A DNA stretch of 6,397 bases from assembly GCA_050744525.1 (NCBI GenBank), contig JBOGHG010000227.1:1-6397 (forward strand), in the 5' to 3' direction. Of the stretch, positions 6,130 to 6,397 are shown one piece after another. Both the position numbers and the translations under genes were made by a program. The number at the start of each line of letters is the position of its first letter. Within the stretch, counting starts at the first letter, position 1. Under the pieces are notes generated by a model. That model saw only the letters and a list, made by a program, of their open reading frames with translations, did not search any database and was not told the DNA's origin. The stretch is from DASQUK01 sp050744525 (lineage in GTDB: Bacteria > Actinomycetota > Acidimicrobiia > Acidimicrobiales > VFJN01).

Positions 6130-6146
6130 ACCACCCGGTGGGTGGT
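6130..6146. repeat. 7-bp inverted repeat overlapping a possible ribosome-binding site
   Basis: ACCACCC-GGT-GGGTGGT is a perfect 7-bp inverted repeat with a 3-base loop. On the minus strand its second arm (GGGTGGT) ends 8 nt before ATG 6121 and is the only G-rich, SD-like element there, so as RNA the hairpin could mask ribosome binding. As DNA it could equally be a small operator. A related stem, CCCACC-TGCG-GGTGGG, occurs at 6074-6089. Confidence 0.4.
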
Positions 6147-6224
6147 GCGCACGTAGGCGTCGTGCAGCCGGTCGAAACCGGGGCCCGGGTGACAACGGCA
6201 GCCGGGGTCCGCACGGCGACCGGG

Positions 6225-6230
6225 TACGGT
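6225..6230 (+). promoter_or_regulatory. Probable -10 box of the tRNA-Gln promoter
   Basis: TACGGT fits the actinobacterial TANNNT pattern and ends 10 nt before the first base of the tRNA, so transcription would start a few bases upstream of the mature 5' end. No good -35 hexamer is seen at the expected distance. Confidence 0.45.
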
Positions 6231-6240
6231 GATGGTCCGG

Positions 6241-6313
6241 TCGGGGGTAGTTCAACTGGTAGAACGCCGGCCTTTGGAGCCGGTTGTTGCAGGTTCGAGC
6301 CCTGCCCCCCGAG
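6241..6313 (+). tRNA. tRNA-Gln (anticodon TTG)
   Basis: A complete cloverleaf of 73 nt including the discriminator base. The acceptor stem TCGGGGG (6241-6247) pairs with CCCCCGA (6306-6312). The D stem is GTTC/GAAC (6250-6253 and 6262-6265) around an AACTGGTA loop. The anticodon stem is CCGGC/GCCGG (6267-6271 and 6279-6283) around the loop CTTTGGA, anticodon TTG at 6274-6276, reading CAA. The T stem is GCAGG/CCTGC around TTCGAGC. All stems are fully paired. The discriminator is G (6313) and CCA is not encoded, so it must be added after transcription. In several Actinobacteria a tRNA-Gln gene lies beside glmU-prs; here the following sequence ends too soon to test this. Confidence 0.96.
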
Positions 6314-6315
6314 CG

Positions 6316-6340
6316 ACAAGGTCGCTGCTGCCGACCTTGT
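6316..6340 (+). terminator. Perfect 9-bp hairpin just after tRNA-Gln
   Basis: ACAAGGTCG (6316-6324) pairs exactly with CGACCTTGT (6332-6340) around a 7-base loop, starting 2 nt after the tRNA discriminator. This position suits a tRNA terminator or a 3' processing barrier. There is no T-run after it (GGAGACG follows), so it would be a non-canonical terminator of the kind proposed for GC-rich Actinobacteria. The stem is certain; the role is inferred. Confidence 0.45.
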
Positions 6341-6397
6341 GGAGACGTGAAGTCCCTGGCCACGGGGTTCTTTCGCGCGGGGTGCATCTCTTTGGCC
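6341..6397 (+). other. Unassigned end of window
   Basis: No gene can be firmly called. A GTG at 6347 opens a frame that stays open to the last base (17 codons, reading VKSLATGFFRAGCISLA), and GGAG at 6341-6344 precedes it, but with only 2 nt spacing that is a poor ribosome-binding site. It may be the first codons of a downstream gene or simply leader sequence. Confidence 0.2.

Noticed and set aside
5697..6350. A 217-codon plus-strand frame and a 136-codon plus frame at 5822-6232.
   Set aside because: The longer one runs through the tRNA-Gln gene and antisense to bS22; both lack recognisable protein features, and the minus strand carries better coding signal.
1..6397. Search for CRISPR arrays, insertion sequences, attachment sites, toxin-antitoxin or defence genes.
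   Set aside because: No direct-repeat arrays, transposase motifs, terminal inverted repeats or integrase motifs were seen. The tRNA is intact with no duplicated 3' end in the window.

Overview
The window looks like chromosomal housekeeping DNA from a very GC-rich actinobacterium. Evidence for this is the GC-biased third codon positions in every real gene, TANNNT-type -10 boxes placed right at start codons, a 33-residue actinobacterial ribosomal protein bS22, a tRNA without encoded CCA, and the gene order metG-tatD-rsmA-ispE, which is well known in Actinobacteria. A deep lineage such as Acidimicrobiia would fit, but the sequence alone does not prove it. I see no mobile element, CRISPR array, phage gene or defence cassette.

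Layout: (1) 1-1395, minus strand: a membrane acyltransferase (acyltransferase-3/OafA type), cut off at the window edge, with an unusual N-terminal tail of about 280 residues that is disordered and dotted with tryptophan-acidic motifs. (2) 1396-1544: a divergent promoter region. (3) 1545-5635, plus strand: metG (methionyl-tRNA synthetase), tatD (metal-dependent nuclease), rsmA (16S rRNA dimethyladenosine methyltransferase), a possible 32-residue small ORF, and ispE (isoprenoid synthesis kinase), closely spaced as in an operon. (4) 5646-6121, minus strand: bS22 and, upstream of it, a small unrecognised protein with a possibly broken 5' end. (5) 6241-6313, plus strand: tRNA-Gln(TTG), followed by a perfect 9-bp hairpin and 57 bases in which no gene can be firmly called.

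The plus-strand genes serve basic growth. MetG charges initiator and elongator tRNA-Met, RsmA completes the small ribosomal subunit, bS22 is a small-subunit protein, tRNA-Gln feeds translation, and IspE makes isoprenoid precursors used for, among other things, the lipid carrier of cell-wall synthesis. The acyltransferase probably modifies an envelope glycan or lipid and is not obviously linked to them.

No new multi-gene system is visible. The points most worth a second look are the W-acidic tail of the acyltransferase, its apparent CTG start overlapping a tiny ORF (CTGA), the same ACTGAGC stop/start context at ispE, the loss of the usual Glu pair in the acyltransferase HxWSLxxEEQ motif, and the possibly frameshifted small gene whose ribosome-binding site lies in an inverted repeat.
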